A program made the translations under genes and the position numbers. The notes under the pieces were generated by a model. That model did no database searches. It had not been told where the DNA came from and saw nothing but the letters and a program-made list of their open reading frames with translations. From Methylobacterium sp. GXS13 (GTDB lineage Bacteria; Pseudomonadota; Alphaproteobacteria; Rhizobiales; Beijerinckiaceae): a stretch of DNA of 35,557 nucleotides. Positions 15,280 to 24,062 of this stretch are shown here, piece after piece. The first letter of the stretch is position 1, and every line of letters begins with the position of its first letter. Where the stretch lies: positions 1 to 35,557 of the forward strand of contig NZ_LKKO01000056.1 in the NCBI RefSeq assembly GCF_001455965.1, written 5' to 3'.

Positions 15280-15939
15280 TCAGCGCTGGACGATGACCTT
15301 CGTGCCGACCTTGGCGCGGGTGTAGAGGTCGGTGACGTCATCGTTGGTCATGCGAATGCAGCCGGAGGAGACGGCGGTGCCGATGGTCTCCGGCTCGTTC
15401 GAGCCGTGGATCCGGTAGATCGAGCCGCCGAGATACATGGCGCGGGCGCCGAGCGGGTTCTCGATGCCGCCCTTCATGTAGCGCGGCAGGTCGGGCCGGC
15501 GGCGCAGCATGGTCGACGGCGGACGCCAATCCGGCCATTCGCGCTTCATCGTGATGGTCTGCACGCCGCCCCAGGTGAAGCCCGGACGGCCGACGCCGAC
15601 GCCGTAGCGCAGGGCCTGACCGCCGCCCATCACGTAGTAGAGCCGCCGCTCGGCGGTGGAGACCACGATCGTGCCGGCGCCATAGGGGCCGTTATAGGCC
15701 ACCGTCTCGCGCGGGATCGCCGACATCTGCGGCACGGCGGCGTCGAGCGGGTCGGCGGGGTTGAGGGAGGCGTTGGCCACCGGCACCGCGACGGTCTCGA
15801 CCGCCTGCGGGCGGACCCGCACGGTGAGCGCGTCGTTCAGCGGCTGGCGGGTCAGCGGGTCGATCTCGTAGGCGAGCGCCGGCGCGGCGCAGGCGGCCGC
15901 GCCGATGAGCCCTACGAGGGCGGGAAGGAAACGACGCAT
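15280..15939 (-). CDS. L,D-transpeptidase (YkuD domain), ErfK/YbiS-like
   Basis: A 219-residue periplasmic enzyme that makes 3-3 peptidoglycan crosslinks or attaches proteins to the wall. A Sec signal (MRRFLPALVGLIGAAACAAP-ALA) is followed by a linker and a YkuD domain from ~90 to 217. The catalytic block is HGSNEPETIGTAVSSGCIRM with H178, C194 and R196. Segments TIVVSTAERRLYYV and YGVGVGRPGFTW also match the family. The ATG at 15939 has GAGAGG six bases upstream. It is a single-gene unit with its own terminator. This is the canonical small alphaproteobacterial form, different from the larger YcbB-like enzyme at 26886. Confidence 0.93.
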   Translation of the reverse strand: MRRFLPALVGLIGAAACAAPALAYEIDPLTRQPLNDALTVRVRPQAVETVAVPVANASLNPADPLDAAVPQMSAIPRETVAYNGPYGAGTIVVSTAERRLYYVMGGGQALRYGVGVGRPGFTWGGVQTITMKREWPDWRPPSTMLRRRPDLPRYMKGGIENPLGARAMYLGGSIYRIHGSNEPETIGTAVSSGCIRMTNDDVTDLYTRAKVGTKVIVQR

Positions 15940-16236
15940 CAAAGCCTCTCGGGGCAGGCGCGAAATCAGGTGGGAACGCGGCGAATTACCGGGGCACGAT
16001 GCCGTGCCGATCCTCGCCAAGGGGTAAACGCTCGCGCCCCAAATCCAACCCTCAAACCGCCACGCTTAGCCGGTTCCGCCCCTCCGTGACTCGGTGGCAA
16101 CACTGTGGCAGCTTGGCCATAAGCGCCGGGTATGGACCAGGGCGGTCGCGCGTGTCAGCGGGCATCAAAGCAACCGCATGGGACATTGCTCGTCCCGATC
16201 GAGTTGCGCGTTACACGGACGTTCGAGCACCCTGCT
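15940..16236. other. Upstream region of the L,D-transpeptidase gene
   Basis: No gene is supported here. It should contain the transpeptidase promoter. A 19-base segment at 16107-16125 (GGCAGCTTGGCCATAAGCG) reappears with one change at 20532-20550, also upstream of a minus-strand gene, so it could be a regulatory site. Confidence 0.4.
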
Positions 16237-16350
16237 TGTCATCCCGGGGCCGCGCAGCGGAGCCCGGGATCCATAACCGCCGAAAGCTCACGATCTTGCA
16301 CTGTCGGCGGCTCTGGGTTCCGGGCTCGCCTACGGCGCCCCGGAATGACA
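16237..16350. repeat. 114-bp palindromic dispersed repeat, copy A
   Basis: Begins TGTCATCCCGGGG and ends CCCCGGAATGACA, so its ends are inverted repeats of each other, with a GCCGCCGA/TCGGCGG-containing core. The reverse complement matches 28529-28642 at 111 of 114 positions by eye. It is not inside a gene at this copy. Confidence 0.9.
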
Positions 16351-16467
16351 AAGCGATGTGTTCTGCCGACGCTGGCTTGCCGATTGGGGAGCAGAACCAC
16401 GAGGTTACTGCGTGCCTCGGCGACTTAATGCCGGGCCATCGGCGCGGTGTTTATCCAGCCCAAAAAC

Positions 16468-18423
16468 TCACGCCTCGTCGGCGGCGAGCCAGATCGCAGG
16501 CTCCAGGGGCGTTGCGCGGACGAGAGCCGGCGCGGCGCCCGCCCGGCCGCGGATCTGCGCGAGCTCGGCCAGTTCCGGCGCCTGCGCGGTGTCGTCGGTG
16601 GTGAGGAACAGGCCCCGGGCCCGGGCGGCGCGGCCGAGATCGGCCCGGCTGGTCCAGACGCTCTGCGCCGGGCTCGCCAGCAGCGCGAGGGCCAGCGGCG
16701 CGAGCCATAGACCGAGCCAGGCATTGCCGGCCCAGACCAGGGCGAAGACGATCAGCGCCCCGACCACCACGGCGTCGGCCTGGAGCCGGAACGCCTCGGC
16801 CCAGGAGACCTGCCGGTCGTCGCGATCCTGGGTCTCCCAGCGCACCACCCGGCCCAGGAAGGTCGAGACCACGGCGCCGGCGGTGAACAGGGTCAGCACC
16901 GGCCAGAGGAACACCCAGACGACCTGTTCCAGGGCGGCGCTGGCGAGCAGCGCCCGCGCGCCGCCGAAGGAAGCCCGGCGGGCCGGCGAGGCCAGGACAT
17001 GGCCGAGGCTCAGGACCTTGGGCAGGGCCAGCACGGCGAGGCTGAGGGCGGCGAGGCCATGGGCAGCGGCTCCGTGCCCGGTCAGCCCATAGGCGAGGAG
17101 GCCGAGATCGCCGGTCCGGGCCGCCTGCCAGGAGGCCAGCCCCAGGAAGGCGATCCAGAGCGGCAGCATGCCGTAGGCCAGGATGCCGACCGCGAGGTGC
17201 CAGCGGCTCGCGCCATGCAGGCCGGCCCAGGGCAGCACCTGCAGGTGCTGGAGGTTGCCCTGGCACCAGCGGCGCTCGCGGCCGAGCAGGTCGATGAGGT
17301 TGGTGGGCATCTCCTCCCAGGTGCCGCCCATCTCGGGCAGCAGGCGGACCTCCCAGCCGGCGCGGACCATCAGGGCGCCCTCGACGATGTCGTGGCACAG
17401 GATCTCGCCGCCGAGCGGCGCCCGGCCCGGCAGGACCGGGAGCTGCGCGTTCTCGGCGAAGGCCTCGATCCGCAGGATGGCGTTGTGGCCCCAGTAGCTG
17501 CCCTCCGGCCCCTGCCAGGTTTCCAGGCAGCGCAAAGCCAGGGGCGCGTAGAGGCGCACGGCGAATTGCTGGATGCGGGCGAACAGGGTGTCCCGGCCGG
17601 CCGCGTAGGAGACGGTCTGGATCAAGCCGGTGCGGGGGCTCTCGTCCATCAGGCGCACGAGCCGGGTCATGGCCGCGCCGGTCATGAGGCTGTCGGCGTC
17701 CAGCACGATCATATAGGCGTAGTCCGCGCCGTAGCTGCGGCAGAACTCGGCGATATTGCCGGCCTTACGGCCGATATTCTCCGTCCGGCGCCGGTAGCGG
17801 ATCCGCGGCAGGGCCGGGGCGGCGGCGGCCCAGGCCTGGATGCGGGCGAATTCGTGTTCCTCGACCGCCGCGATCGCGCCGTCCCGGGTATCGGAGAGGA
17901 CGAAGATGTCGATGGCTTTCCCCGAGCCCTGCGCCTGTTCGCGGGCCAGCGAGCGGGCCATCACCCGGAGCCGGGCGAACACCGCGACCGCATCCTCGGC
18001 GTGGATCGCCACCACGGCGGCGGTACGGCCGGAGCTGGCAGCCGGCGCCCGGGCGGCCTCCGAGCGGCGCTCCAGCACCGATTTCGCCCGGTCGCCCAGG
18101 ATGGCGGCGACGAGGCCGTAGACGTATTGGCAGGCCACGAAAGCCTGCCAGCCCATCACCAGGGCGAACAGGACCACGATCGTCCAGGCCAAGGGGCTGG
18201 TACCGGCCGGGTAGGCGCGCTCCGCCAGCCAGGCGAGGCCGCCCGCGATGGCGAGGCTCGGGATCGCCAGGGCGAGGCGCCGGGCCAGCAGGGTCCGCCT
18301 GCCGGTCGCCCAGGCCTCGGATTCGCGCGGTGCGACGGGGACGTTCGAATCTTGGGGATCGGGAGCGCCCGGATAGGCGTTCCGGTGCGGCCGCTCGGCG
18401 GAGGAGGTGACCCGTGAGGACAT
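16468..18423 (-). CDS. opgH: Osmoregulated periplasmic glucan glucosyltransferase OpgH/MdoH
   Basis: A 651-residue inner-membrane family-2 glycosyltransferase that polymerises glucose from UDP-glucose into the backbone of osmoregulated periplasmic glucans. Two N-terminal membrane helices (~48-66 and 80-110) precede the catalytic domain. The DxD motif is VLDADS (D242, D244), the acceptor-side motif is HDIVEGALM (~344-352), and the product-channel motif is RERRWCQGN (~382-390). At least five C-terminal helices follow. It is shorter at both ends than E. coli MdoH (~847 residues), as in many alphaproteobacteria. The ATG at 18423 has only a weak ribosome site. It is head-to-head with opgG instead of following it in one operon. 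Confidence 0.93.
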   Translation of the reverse strand: MSSRVTSSAERPHRNAYPGAPDPQDSNVPVAPRESEAWATGRRTLLARRLALAIPSLAIAGGLAWLAERAYPAGTSPLAWTIVVLFALVMGWQAFVACQYVYGLVAAILGDRAKSVLERRSEAARAPAASSGRTAAVVAIHAEDAVAVFARLRVMARSLAREQAQGSGKAIDIFVLSDTRDGAIAAVEEHEFARIQAWAAAAPALPRIRYRRRTENIGRKAGNIAEFCRSYGADYAYMIVLDADSLMTGAAMTRLVRLMDESPRTGLIQTVSYAAGRDTLFARIQQFAVRLYAPLALRCLETWQGPEGSYWGHNAILRIEAFAENAQLPVLPGRAPLGGEILCHDIVEGALMVRAGWEVRLLPEMGGTWEEMPTNLIDLLGRERRWCQGNLQHLQVLPWAGLHGASRWHLAVGILAYGMLPLWIAFLGLASWQAARTGDLGLLAYGLTGHGAAAHGLAALSLAVLALPKVLSLGHVLASPARRASFGGARALLASAALEQVVWVFLWPVLTLFTAGAVVSTFLGRVVRWETQDRDDRQVSWAEAFRLQADAVVVGALIVFALVWAGNAWLGLWLAPLALALLASPAQSVWTSRADLGRAARARGLFLTTDDTAQAPELAELAQIRGRAGAAPALVRATPLEPAIWLAADEA

Positions 18424-18484
18424 GGCGCGAGGAACTCGACCGTGGAAGGCTGCCGGCTGCCTCGCCGCGGGCGGGCGGGAACCG

Positions 18485-20230
18485 ATGAGCGTGGACACCG
18501 ATAAGCGGGGCGAGGACACGCAGCCGACCCGGCCGCACAGGCAGCCGGAGGCCGAACGGATCGATCCCCCCTCCCGACGCCGCGTTCTCAAGACCGTCCT
18601 GACCGCGGCTGCCGGCAGTATTGTACCTAGTGCCATAGATCTGAATGGCGCCCGAACATGGGCCGGGGCGGCGCTTCAGCCGCAGGGTCCGGCTTCTGGC
18701 CGCCCGCAGGACGGGACTATGGACGCCGGTGCGACGACCTTCGAGACCCTGTCGGGTCAGGCCCAGCGCCTCGCGGCCGCGCCCTACGCGGCGCCGCCGA
18801 CAGACCTGCCGCCGGCGCTCGCCGGGCTCGACTACGACGGCTATCGCCACATCGTGTTCCGGCCATCCGAGAGCCTGCCGCTCGGCCGCCACTTCAGCGC
18901 GCAGCTGTTCCATCGCGGCTTCCTGCAGCGCAAGCGGGTGGCGTTGTATCTCCAGCCCCGCGGCGGCCCGGCCCGGCCGATCCCCTACGAGAGCCGGCTG
19001 TTCGACTTCGGCGGACGGCTCGCGGGCCAGAGTTTCCCGCCCGATCTGGGCTTCGCGGGCTTCCGGCTGCACTACGCCTTCCCGGAGATGCCGGCCTGGC
19101 GGCCCAAAGGCTTCCAGGAGGAATTTCTGGTCTTTCTCGGCGCCTCCTATTTCCGGCTGCGTGCCGCGGGCCAGGAATACGGGCTCTCGGCCAGGGGCCT
19201 CGCCATCGGCACGGGCGCACCGGAGGGGGAGGAGTTTCCTGATTTCATCGCTCATTGGCTGTGCGAGCCGGAGCCGGAGGCGCGCAGCCTCACGGTGCTG
19301 TCGCTCCTCGACAGCCCGAGCATCGCCGGCGCCTACCAATTCGTGATCACCCCCGGCGACCCGGCCCGGATCGCCGTCACGGCGGCGCTCTATCCCCGCA
19401 AGCCGATCCCGCGGCTCGGGCTCGCGCCGCTCACCAGCATGTTCCTGTACGGCCAGAACGGGCCCGGCGCCCGGGGGGCCAAGCCCTTCGACGATTTTCG
19501 CCCGCAGGTGCACGATTCCGACGGGCTCTGCGTCGCCACCGCGGCCGATCGGCTGTGGCGGCCGCTGGTCAACGGCCGCAGGCAGCCGCAGATCTCGGCG
19601 TTTGCGGCCAAGCCGGTCGCGGGCTTCGGGCTCCTGCAGCGCGAGCGGAGCTTTGCCGCCTATCTCGACGTGGAGGCGCGCCAGGAGGCCCGGCCCGGCC
19701 TGTGGGTCGCACCCGATCCGGGCGCCGCCTTCGCAGAGGGCGCCGTGCAGCTCTACGAGATCCCCTCGGCGGAAGAGTACATGGACAACATCGTGGCGGC
19801 CTTCGTGCCGGCGGCCCCGGTGCAGCCCGGCGCGGCCCTGCGGCTTGCCTACGGCCTGACCACCGTGGGGGCGGAGCCGGCGGAGGCGATCCCGCAGCCC
19901 GCGCTCGCCCGTGTCACCGAGACCCGGTTCGGCTCGGCCGAGCGCCTGCGCCCGACCGATCCGCCGAACCCGGAGCGGCGGCTCTGCGTGATCGATTTCG
20001 AGGGGCCGTCCCTGCCGAAAGGCGCGGACGAGAGCGTCGCCGTGGAAGTCTCGGCCAGCGCCGGGACGCTGCACGAGCCGGTGGCCAACTTCGTGCCGCA
20101 GACCGGCGGCTGGCGCATCTACGTGGAGTGGCGCCCGCCTCAGCCGATGCCCGCGGGGGATATCGTCCTGCGGGCGCGGCTGGCGCGCGGGACGACTCCG
20201 TTGAGCGAGACCTGGGACGCGGTGGTGTAA
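18485..20230 (+). CDS. opgG: Periplasmic glucan biosynthesis protein OpgG/MdoG (Tat-exported)
   Basis: A 581-residue periplasmic protein required for glucan chain branching or processing after synthesis by OpgH. The N-terminus has a twin-arginine signal at ~30-52 (SRRRVLKTVLTAAAGS). The mature part carries family blocks: PPALAGLDYDGYRHIVFRP, GRHFSAQLFHRG, FLVFLGASYFRLRAAGQEYG, ARGLAIGTG, LTSMFLYGQNGPG, VHDSDGLCVAT and the C-terminal immunoglobulin-like domain ending EWRPPQPMPAGDIVLRARL. I prefer the ATG at 18485; an earlier start at 18407 would overlap opgH. Only 61 bases separate it from opgH, so the divergent promoters must be compact. A Tat signal makes it closer to OpgD-type exports than to E. 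coli OpgG. Confidence 0.92.
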   Translation: MSVDTDKRGEDTQPTRPHRQPEAERIDPPSRRRVLKTVLTAAAGSIVPSAIDLNGARTWAGAALQPQGPASGRPQDGTMDAGATTFETLSGQAQRLAAAPYAAPPTDLPPALAGLDYDGYRHIVFRPSESLPLGRHFSAQLFHRGFLQRKRVALYLQPRGGPARPIPYESRLFDFGGRLAGQSFPPDLGFAGFRLHYAFPEMPAWRPKGFQEEFLVFLGASYFRLRAAGQEYGLSARGLAIGTGAPEGEEFPDFIAHWLCEPEPEARSLTVLSLLDSPSIAGAYQFVITPGDPARIAVTAALYPRKPIPRLGLAPLTSMFLYGQNGPGARGAKPFDDFRPQVHDSDGLCVATAADRLWRPLVNGRRQPQISAFAAKPVAGFGLLQRERSFAAYLDVEARQEARPGLWVAPDPGAAFAEGAVQLYEIPSAEEYMDNIVAAFVPAAPVQPGAALRLAYGLTTVGAEPAEAIPQPALARVTETRFGSAERLRPTDPPNPERRLCVIDFEGPSLPKGADESVAVEVSASAGTLHEPVANFVPQTGGWRIYVEWRPPQPMPAGDIVLRARLARGTTPLSETWDAVV

Positions 20231-20237
20231 CGCCGCC

Positions 20238-20438
20238 TTAGGCGCTGCGCTGCTCGCGCGCGAGGCGTTTTGCCAGGCGGGTGGCGCCGTAGACCTCGCT
20301 CAGGCGGCGGCGGGCGGCGGAGACCGGCGGGGCCTGCCGCTCGACATGGGCGGCCGCGATGACGCGCAAGGCGGAATCGACCGAGCGCTCCAGGCGGCGT
20401 TCGGCCGAGACGGCGAAATCCTGCTTCGAGTCCAGCAT
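20238..20438 (-). CDS. Small basic hypothetical protein
   Basis: A 66-residue, strongly basic helical protein: MLDSKQDFAVSAERRLERSV at the start, then HVERQAPPVS and a tail GATRLAKRLAREQRSA. GAGGGAT lies about eight bases before the ATG. It converges on opgG with seven bases between the stops. No family recognised. A five-base-arm palindrome (CTTGA-CCG-like centre-TCAAG, about 20518-20532) lies upstream. Judged real from start signal and composition only. Confidence 0.5.
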   Translation of the reverse strand: MLDSKQDFAVSAERRLERSVDSALRVIAAAHVERQAPPVSAARRRLSEVYGATRLAKRLAREQRSA

Positions 20439-20638
20439 GCGATGATCCCTCGTGCGCGGCGGGGCCCGCCCTCTCGCGGAGCGGTGACCGGCGACAGGGG
20501 GCAGCTTCCACATCCGGCTTGACCGTATCAAGGCAGCTTGGCCGTAAGCGGAAGGCGCCCGGCCGCGCTGCGCGCGGACGGCTTTTGTCGGGCATCCCCC
20601 TGGCCCGGAAGCCGGCCGCCGCCGGTCGGGATGGGGCT

Positions 20639-22111
20639 CTAGCGCAGCTCCTCGTGCCAGGTCCGCCCGTCGCGCTCGATCAGCGCGATGGCGGCGGTGG
20701 GCCCCCAGCCGCCGCCGGGATAGGGCCGCGGCGCCTCCGGGCGGTCGGCCCAGGCCTTGAGCACCCCATCGGCCCAGGCCCAGGCGGCCTCGACCTCGTC
20801 GCGGCGCATGAACAGGGTGGCGTTGCCCCGGACCACGTCCATCAGCAGGCGCTCGTAGGCGTCCGGATAGCGCTGCTTGAAGGTCTCCTCGAAGGAGATG
20901 TCGAGGTCGGTCGGGCGCAGGCGCAGGCCGCCGGGCCCCGGATCCTTGGTCATCACCTCGAGCTTCATGCCCTCCTGCGGCTGCAGGCGGATTACGAGGC
21001 GGTTGGGCTCGCGGCCGAACGCCTCCTCGGGGAAGATCGAGAACGGCGAGGCCCGGAACTGCACCACGATCTCGGACAGCTTCTGCGGCAGGCGCTTGCC
21101 GGTGCGCAGGTAGAACGGCACTCCGGCCCAGCGCCCGGACTGCACTTCCAGCTTCATCGCCACGAAGGTCTCGGTGCGGCTCTCGTGGCCGAGCTCGGCA
21201 AGGTAGCCCTCCACCGGCTTGCCGTCGACGGCGCCCGCCACGTACTGGCCGCGCACGGTCACGGTCTGGATGTCGTGCGCGGTGATCGGCTTGAGGGCGC
21301 GCAGCACCTTCAGCTTCTCGTCGCGGACGGAGTTCGCTTCGAGGTTGAGCGGGCTCTCCATGGCGGTGAGGCACAGCAGCTGCAGCATGTGGTTCTGCAG
21401 CATGTCGCGCATGGCGCCGGACGTGTCGTAGTAGCCGGCCCGGCCCTCGACCCCGACCGTCTCGGCCACGGTGATCTGGACGTGGTCGATCACGTCCGAG
21501 GTCCAGAGCCGCTCGAAGATGGTGTTGGCGAACCGCAGGGAGAGCAGGTTCTGCACGGTCTCCTTGCCGAGGTAATGGTCGATGCGGAAGATCTGCGACT
21601 CGGGAAAGACCTCGCCGACCGCGTCGTTGATCGCGCGAGCCGATTTCAGATCCTTGCCGATCGGCTTCTCCAGCACGACCCGGGACTTCTCGCCGACCAA
21701 GCCGTGCGAGGCGAGGTTGCGGCAGATCGAGCCGTAGAGGTCGGGGGAGGTGGCGAGGTAGTAGGGCCGCACCTGGTCGGGCCGCTCGTCGAGCTTGGCC
21801 ACGAGATCGGCCCAGCCGCTCTCGCCGGCCCCGTCCACCGCCACGTAATCCACGTGGGCGAGGAATTTGCGGAGCACGTCCTCCGTCAGGTCGGCGGCGG
21901 GCACGAAGCGCTTGAGGGCGTCCCGGGCATGCTCCCGGAACGCGTCGGTCGACAGGTCCGAGCGCGAGGCGCCGATGATTCGGCTGGTTTCCGGGATCTG
22001 CCCGTCCCGGAACCGGTAGAACAGGGCCGGCAGCAGCTTGCGCGCCGTGAGATCGCCGGTGGCGCCGAACACGACGCAGTCGAACGAGGCGACGGGGATG
22101 ATCGTGGCCAA
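20639..22111 (-). CDS. zwf: Glucose-6-phosphate 1-dehydrogenase
   Basis: A 490-residue cytosolic enzyme that oxidises glucose 6-phosphate to 6-phosphogluconolactone with NADP+ (or NAD+), feeding the Entner-Doudoroff and pentose-phosphate routes. The nucleotide-binding motif is GATGDLTARKL (16-26), the EKPIG segment is at 148-152, the family signature RIDHYLGKE spans 176-184, and the catalytic-histidine region is YYDTSGAMRDMLQNHMLQLL. The only suitable start is TTG at 22111, with AGGGAG eight to nine bases before it. The usual partners pgl and edd are not adjacent; the gene stands alone between repeats and a small gene. Confidence 0.95.
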   Translation of the reverse strand: MATIIPVASFDCVVFGATGDLTARKLLPALFYRFRDGQIPETSRIIGASRSDLSTDAFREHARDALKRFVPAADLTEDVLRKFLAHVDYVAVDGAGESGWADLVAKLDERPDQVRPYYLATSPDLYGSICRNLASHGLVGEKSRVVLEKPIGKDLKSARAINDAVGEVFPESQIFRIDHYLGKETVQNLLSLRFANTIFERLWTSDVIDHVQITVAETVGVEGRAGYYDTSGAMRDMLQNHMLQLLCLTAMESPLNLEANSVRDEKLKVLRALKPITAHDIQTVTVRGQYVAGAVDGKPVEGYLAELGHESRTETFVAMKLEVQSGRWAGVPFYLRTGKRLPQKLSEIVVQFRASPFSIFPEEAFGREPNRLVIRLQPQEGMKLEVMTKDPGPGGLRLRPTDLDISFEETFKQRYPDAYERLLMDVVRGNATLFMRRDEVEAAWAWADGVLKAWADRPEAPRPYPGGGWGPTAAIALIERDGRTWHEELR

Positions 22112-22284
22112 GAGTGCGGCTCCCTGGTGTCGTGCGCGGTTGCGATGCGGCGACCGCGCCGCACTGCCCTAACCTGGGTGCAAACCCTTCGCCAGACGAG
22201 GGGCGGCCGTCAGCAAGGTCTGCGGCGCATGCCTCCGGGGGAGGACGATCGCGGCTTGATGCGCAGCCGCGAACCGCGCCTCGC

Positions 22285-22500
22285 CATTGCGAGCGGAGCG
22301 AAGCAACCCAGGGAACCGCAACGGAGGACGTTTTCGAGCGCGGACGGAAAACGGGTCATGCCGAAATCCCGCTCTGAGGCAGTGTCACTGTTGGTGAGAG
22401 CGCTTCGCCTCGCGTCTCACCTGCGACCCCTCTCGTCCGTTCCGTCGAGCGGAACGATGTGCCGCGCGGTTCCCTGGGTTGCTTCGCTCCGCTCGCAATG
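22285..22500. repeat. Inverted-repeat unit without a gene (216 bp)
   Basis: A 35-base sequence starting CATTGCGAGCGGAGCGAAGC at 22285-22319 is repeated perfectly, inverted, at 22466-22500. The 146 bases between hold weaker nested palindromes and no credible gene. The right end, read on the minus strand, continues to match the left end of the neighbouring GIY-YIG unit for ~60 bases. Confidence 0.9.
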
Positions 22501-22651
22501 ACGGGGGAAGCTCTTACCCCACCATGAATTCCCTGAACGCCCCGGCGCAGAACCCAACCCACCAGCGTGGCGCAATCCAGCGGCGGCAAGCTCGCGCAGG
22601 CAGCGCAGGCCCCGAAACGCCCCTCGCAACGCGTGATGACGCCCATCCCGT

Positions 22652-23057
22652 CATTGCGAGCGCAGCGAAGCAACCCAGGGTACCGCGCGGCCGATCGTTC
22701 TGCTCGATGGGACAGGCACCATGCGCGCGCCGGCCGTCTACATCATGGCGAGCCGCCGCAACGGGACGCTCTATACCGGCGTCACCGCGGACCTTGCCCG
22801 GCGCGTCTACGAGCACCGCGAAGCCCTCCATCCCGGCTTCACGCGCCGCTACGGTTGCAAGCTCCTGGTCTGGTACGAGGGCTACCCGACGATGAGCGAG
22901 GCCATCGCCCGCGAGAAGCAGATCAAGGCCGGCTCCCGGACGCGGAAGCTCGCCCTGATCGAGGCGATGAACCCGGATTGGCGCGATCTGTATCCCGGCC
23001 TCGCGTGAAGACCCTTCGCGTCGCGTAGCCCTGGGTTGCTTCGCTCCGCTCGCAATG
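22652..23057. mobile_element. Putative GIY-YIG-encoding repeat unit bounded by inverted repeats
   Basis: The left end at 22652-22680 (CATTGCGAGCGCAGCGAAGC and onward) and the right end at 23029-23057 are inverted copies of each other with one mismatch in 29 bases. Between them lies a single complete GIY-YIG gene. The same ends bound the ORF-less unit at 22285-22500. Mobility is an inference; no target duplication was identified with certainty. Confidence 0.5.
22721..23008 (+). CDS. GIY-YIG nuclease domain protein (YhbQ/UPF0213-like)
   Basis: A 95-residue single-domain protein. The GIY half is VYIMASRRNGTLYTG, with VYI at 6-8 and YTG at 18-20; R27 in LARRVYEH, H32/E31, and the metal-binding glutamate E65 in AIAREKQIK complete the expected active site; N84-P-D-W-R-D-L closes the fold. 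All residues of an active nuclease appear present. The ATG at 22721 follows directly after ~60 bases shared with the neighbouring repeat unit, so the repeat end carries its translation start region. The gene is enclosed by inverted repeats, which suggests it acts on, or travels with, those repeats. Confidence 0.88.
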   Translation: MRAPAVYIMASRRNGTLYTGVTADLARRVYEHREALHPGFTRRYGCKLLVWYEGYPTMSEAIAREKQIKAGSRTRKLALIEAMNPDWRDLYPGLA

Positions 23058-23067
23058 ACGGTGGCGC

Positions 23068-23910
23068 TTACTCCGCCATGAACCGCTTGAACGCCTCCGA
23101 AAAATCCGGGTGCCAGCGCGACAGTGCGGGCCGGTTCTCGATGATGTCGCTGGCGGCCCAGGCGATGCGCTTCTCGTCCTGAGCCCGGGTGGTCTCGTTG
23201 TCGGGGCAGAGGATGTAGAAGTCGCCCGCCTCCAGCCGCTCCAGCATGAAGGTGACGGTCTCCTCCGGCGTCCAGGCGCCGGCCGGCTTCTCGGCGACGC
23301 CGCGGGCCTTGGCGAGGCCGGTATAGACGAAGCCCGGGATCAGCAGGTGCGCGGTGGTCCGGCAGCCTTCGCGGTTGCGCAGCTCATGGGCCAGCGCTTC
23401 GGTGGCCGCCTTCACGGCCGCCTTCGAGACGTTGTAGGGCGCGTTGCCGGGCGGGGTGGTGATGCCCTGCTTCGAGCCGCTGACGATCACCGCGCCGGGC
23501 TTGCCGCCCGCGATCATGCCGGGTGCGAAGGCGTGGATGCCGTTGACCACGCCGCCGAGATTGGTGCCGAGGATCCGGGTCCAGGTCTCCGCGTCGGAGA
23601 AGAGCTTGCCGCCGGCCTCGATCCCGGCATTCAGCATCACCACGGCCGGGGGACCGGCCTTGGCGACATGGGCCGCGAGCGCCTCCACGGCCTCCCGGTC
23701 CGAGACGTCGGTGGGTACCGCCCGGACCTCGACGGCGGCGAGCTCGGCCACGGCGCGGTGGGCGTCGTCGAGGGCTTGACCGGGCAGGTCGGCGAGCCAG
23801 ACATTCATGCCGGCCCGCGCGAAGGCTTTGGCCGCCGCGAGCCCGATGCCGCTCGCCGCCCCGGTGACGACCGCGCTGCGGCCTGGGCTGATGGCGGGGT
23901 GCTGGCTCAT
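23068..23910 (-). CDS. Short-chain dehydrogenase/reductase
   Basis: A 280-residue classical SDR oxidoreductase. The dinucleotide-binding motif is TGAASGIG (16-23), the NAG motif is LNAGI (93-97) and the catalytic residues are a serine at ~144-146 (VSGSKQG), Y159 and K163 in PYNVSKAA. Absence of a strong acidic residue pattern leaves NAD/NADP preference open. The C-terminal part (FYILCPDNETTRAQDEKRIA) resembles proteins annotated as SDR family oxidoreductases acting on small alcohols, but the substrate cannot be stated. GAGGAC precedes the ATG by eight bases. The 461-base gap upstream separates it from the divergent xylanase gene. Confidence 0.9.
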   Translation of the reverse strand: MSQHPAISPGRSAVVTGAASGIGLAAAKAFARAGMNVWLADLPGQALDDAHRAVAELAAVEVRAVPTDVSDREAVEALAAHVAKAGPPAVVMLNAGIEAGGKLFSDAETWTRILGTNLGGVVNGIHAFAPGMIAGGKPGAVIVSGSKQGITTPPGNAPYNVSKAAVKAATEALAHELRNREGCRTTAHLLIPGFVYTGLAKARGVAEKPAGAWTPEETVTFMLERLEAGDFYILCPDNETTRAQDEKRIAWAASDIIENRPALSRWHPDFSEAFKRFMAE

Positions 23911-24062
23911 GGGTCGGTCCTCGGCTGGATGGCGTCCCGAAGATGGGGCGCGCCGGGGCCGAAGGCGAGTTGAACCACCTGTCGGATGCGCACATCGCCG
24001 GATCGGGGGCGGGTCCTCTCACCCGTGCGGGCGAGCAGATTCAGATATCGAATTCGTTCTTC

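Noticed and set aside
22285..23057. CRISPR array interpretation of the recurring CATTGCGAGCG sequences
   Set aside because: Copies are inverted, not direct, unevenly spaced, and no cas genes are present.
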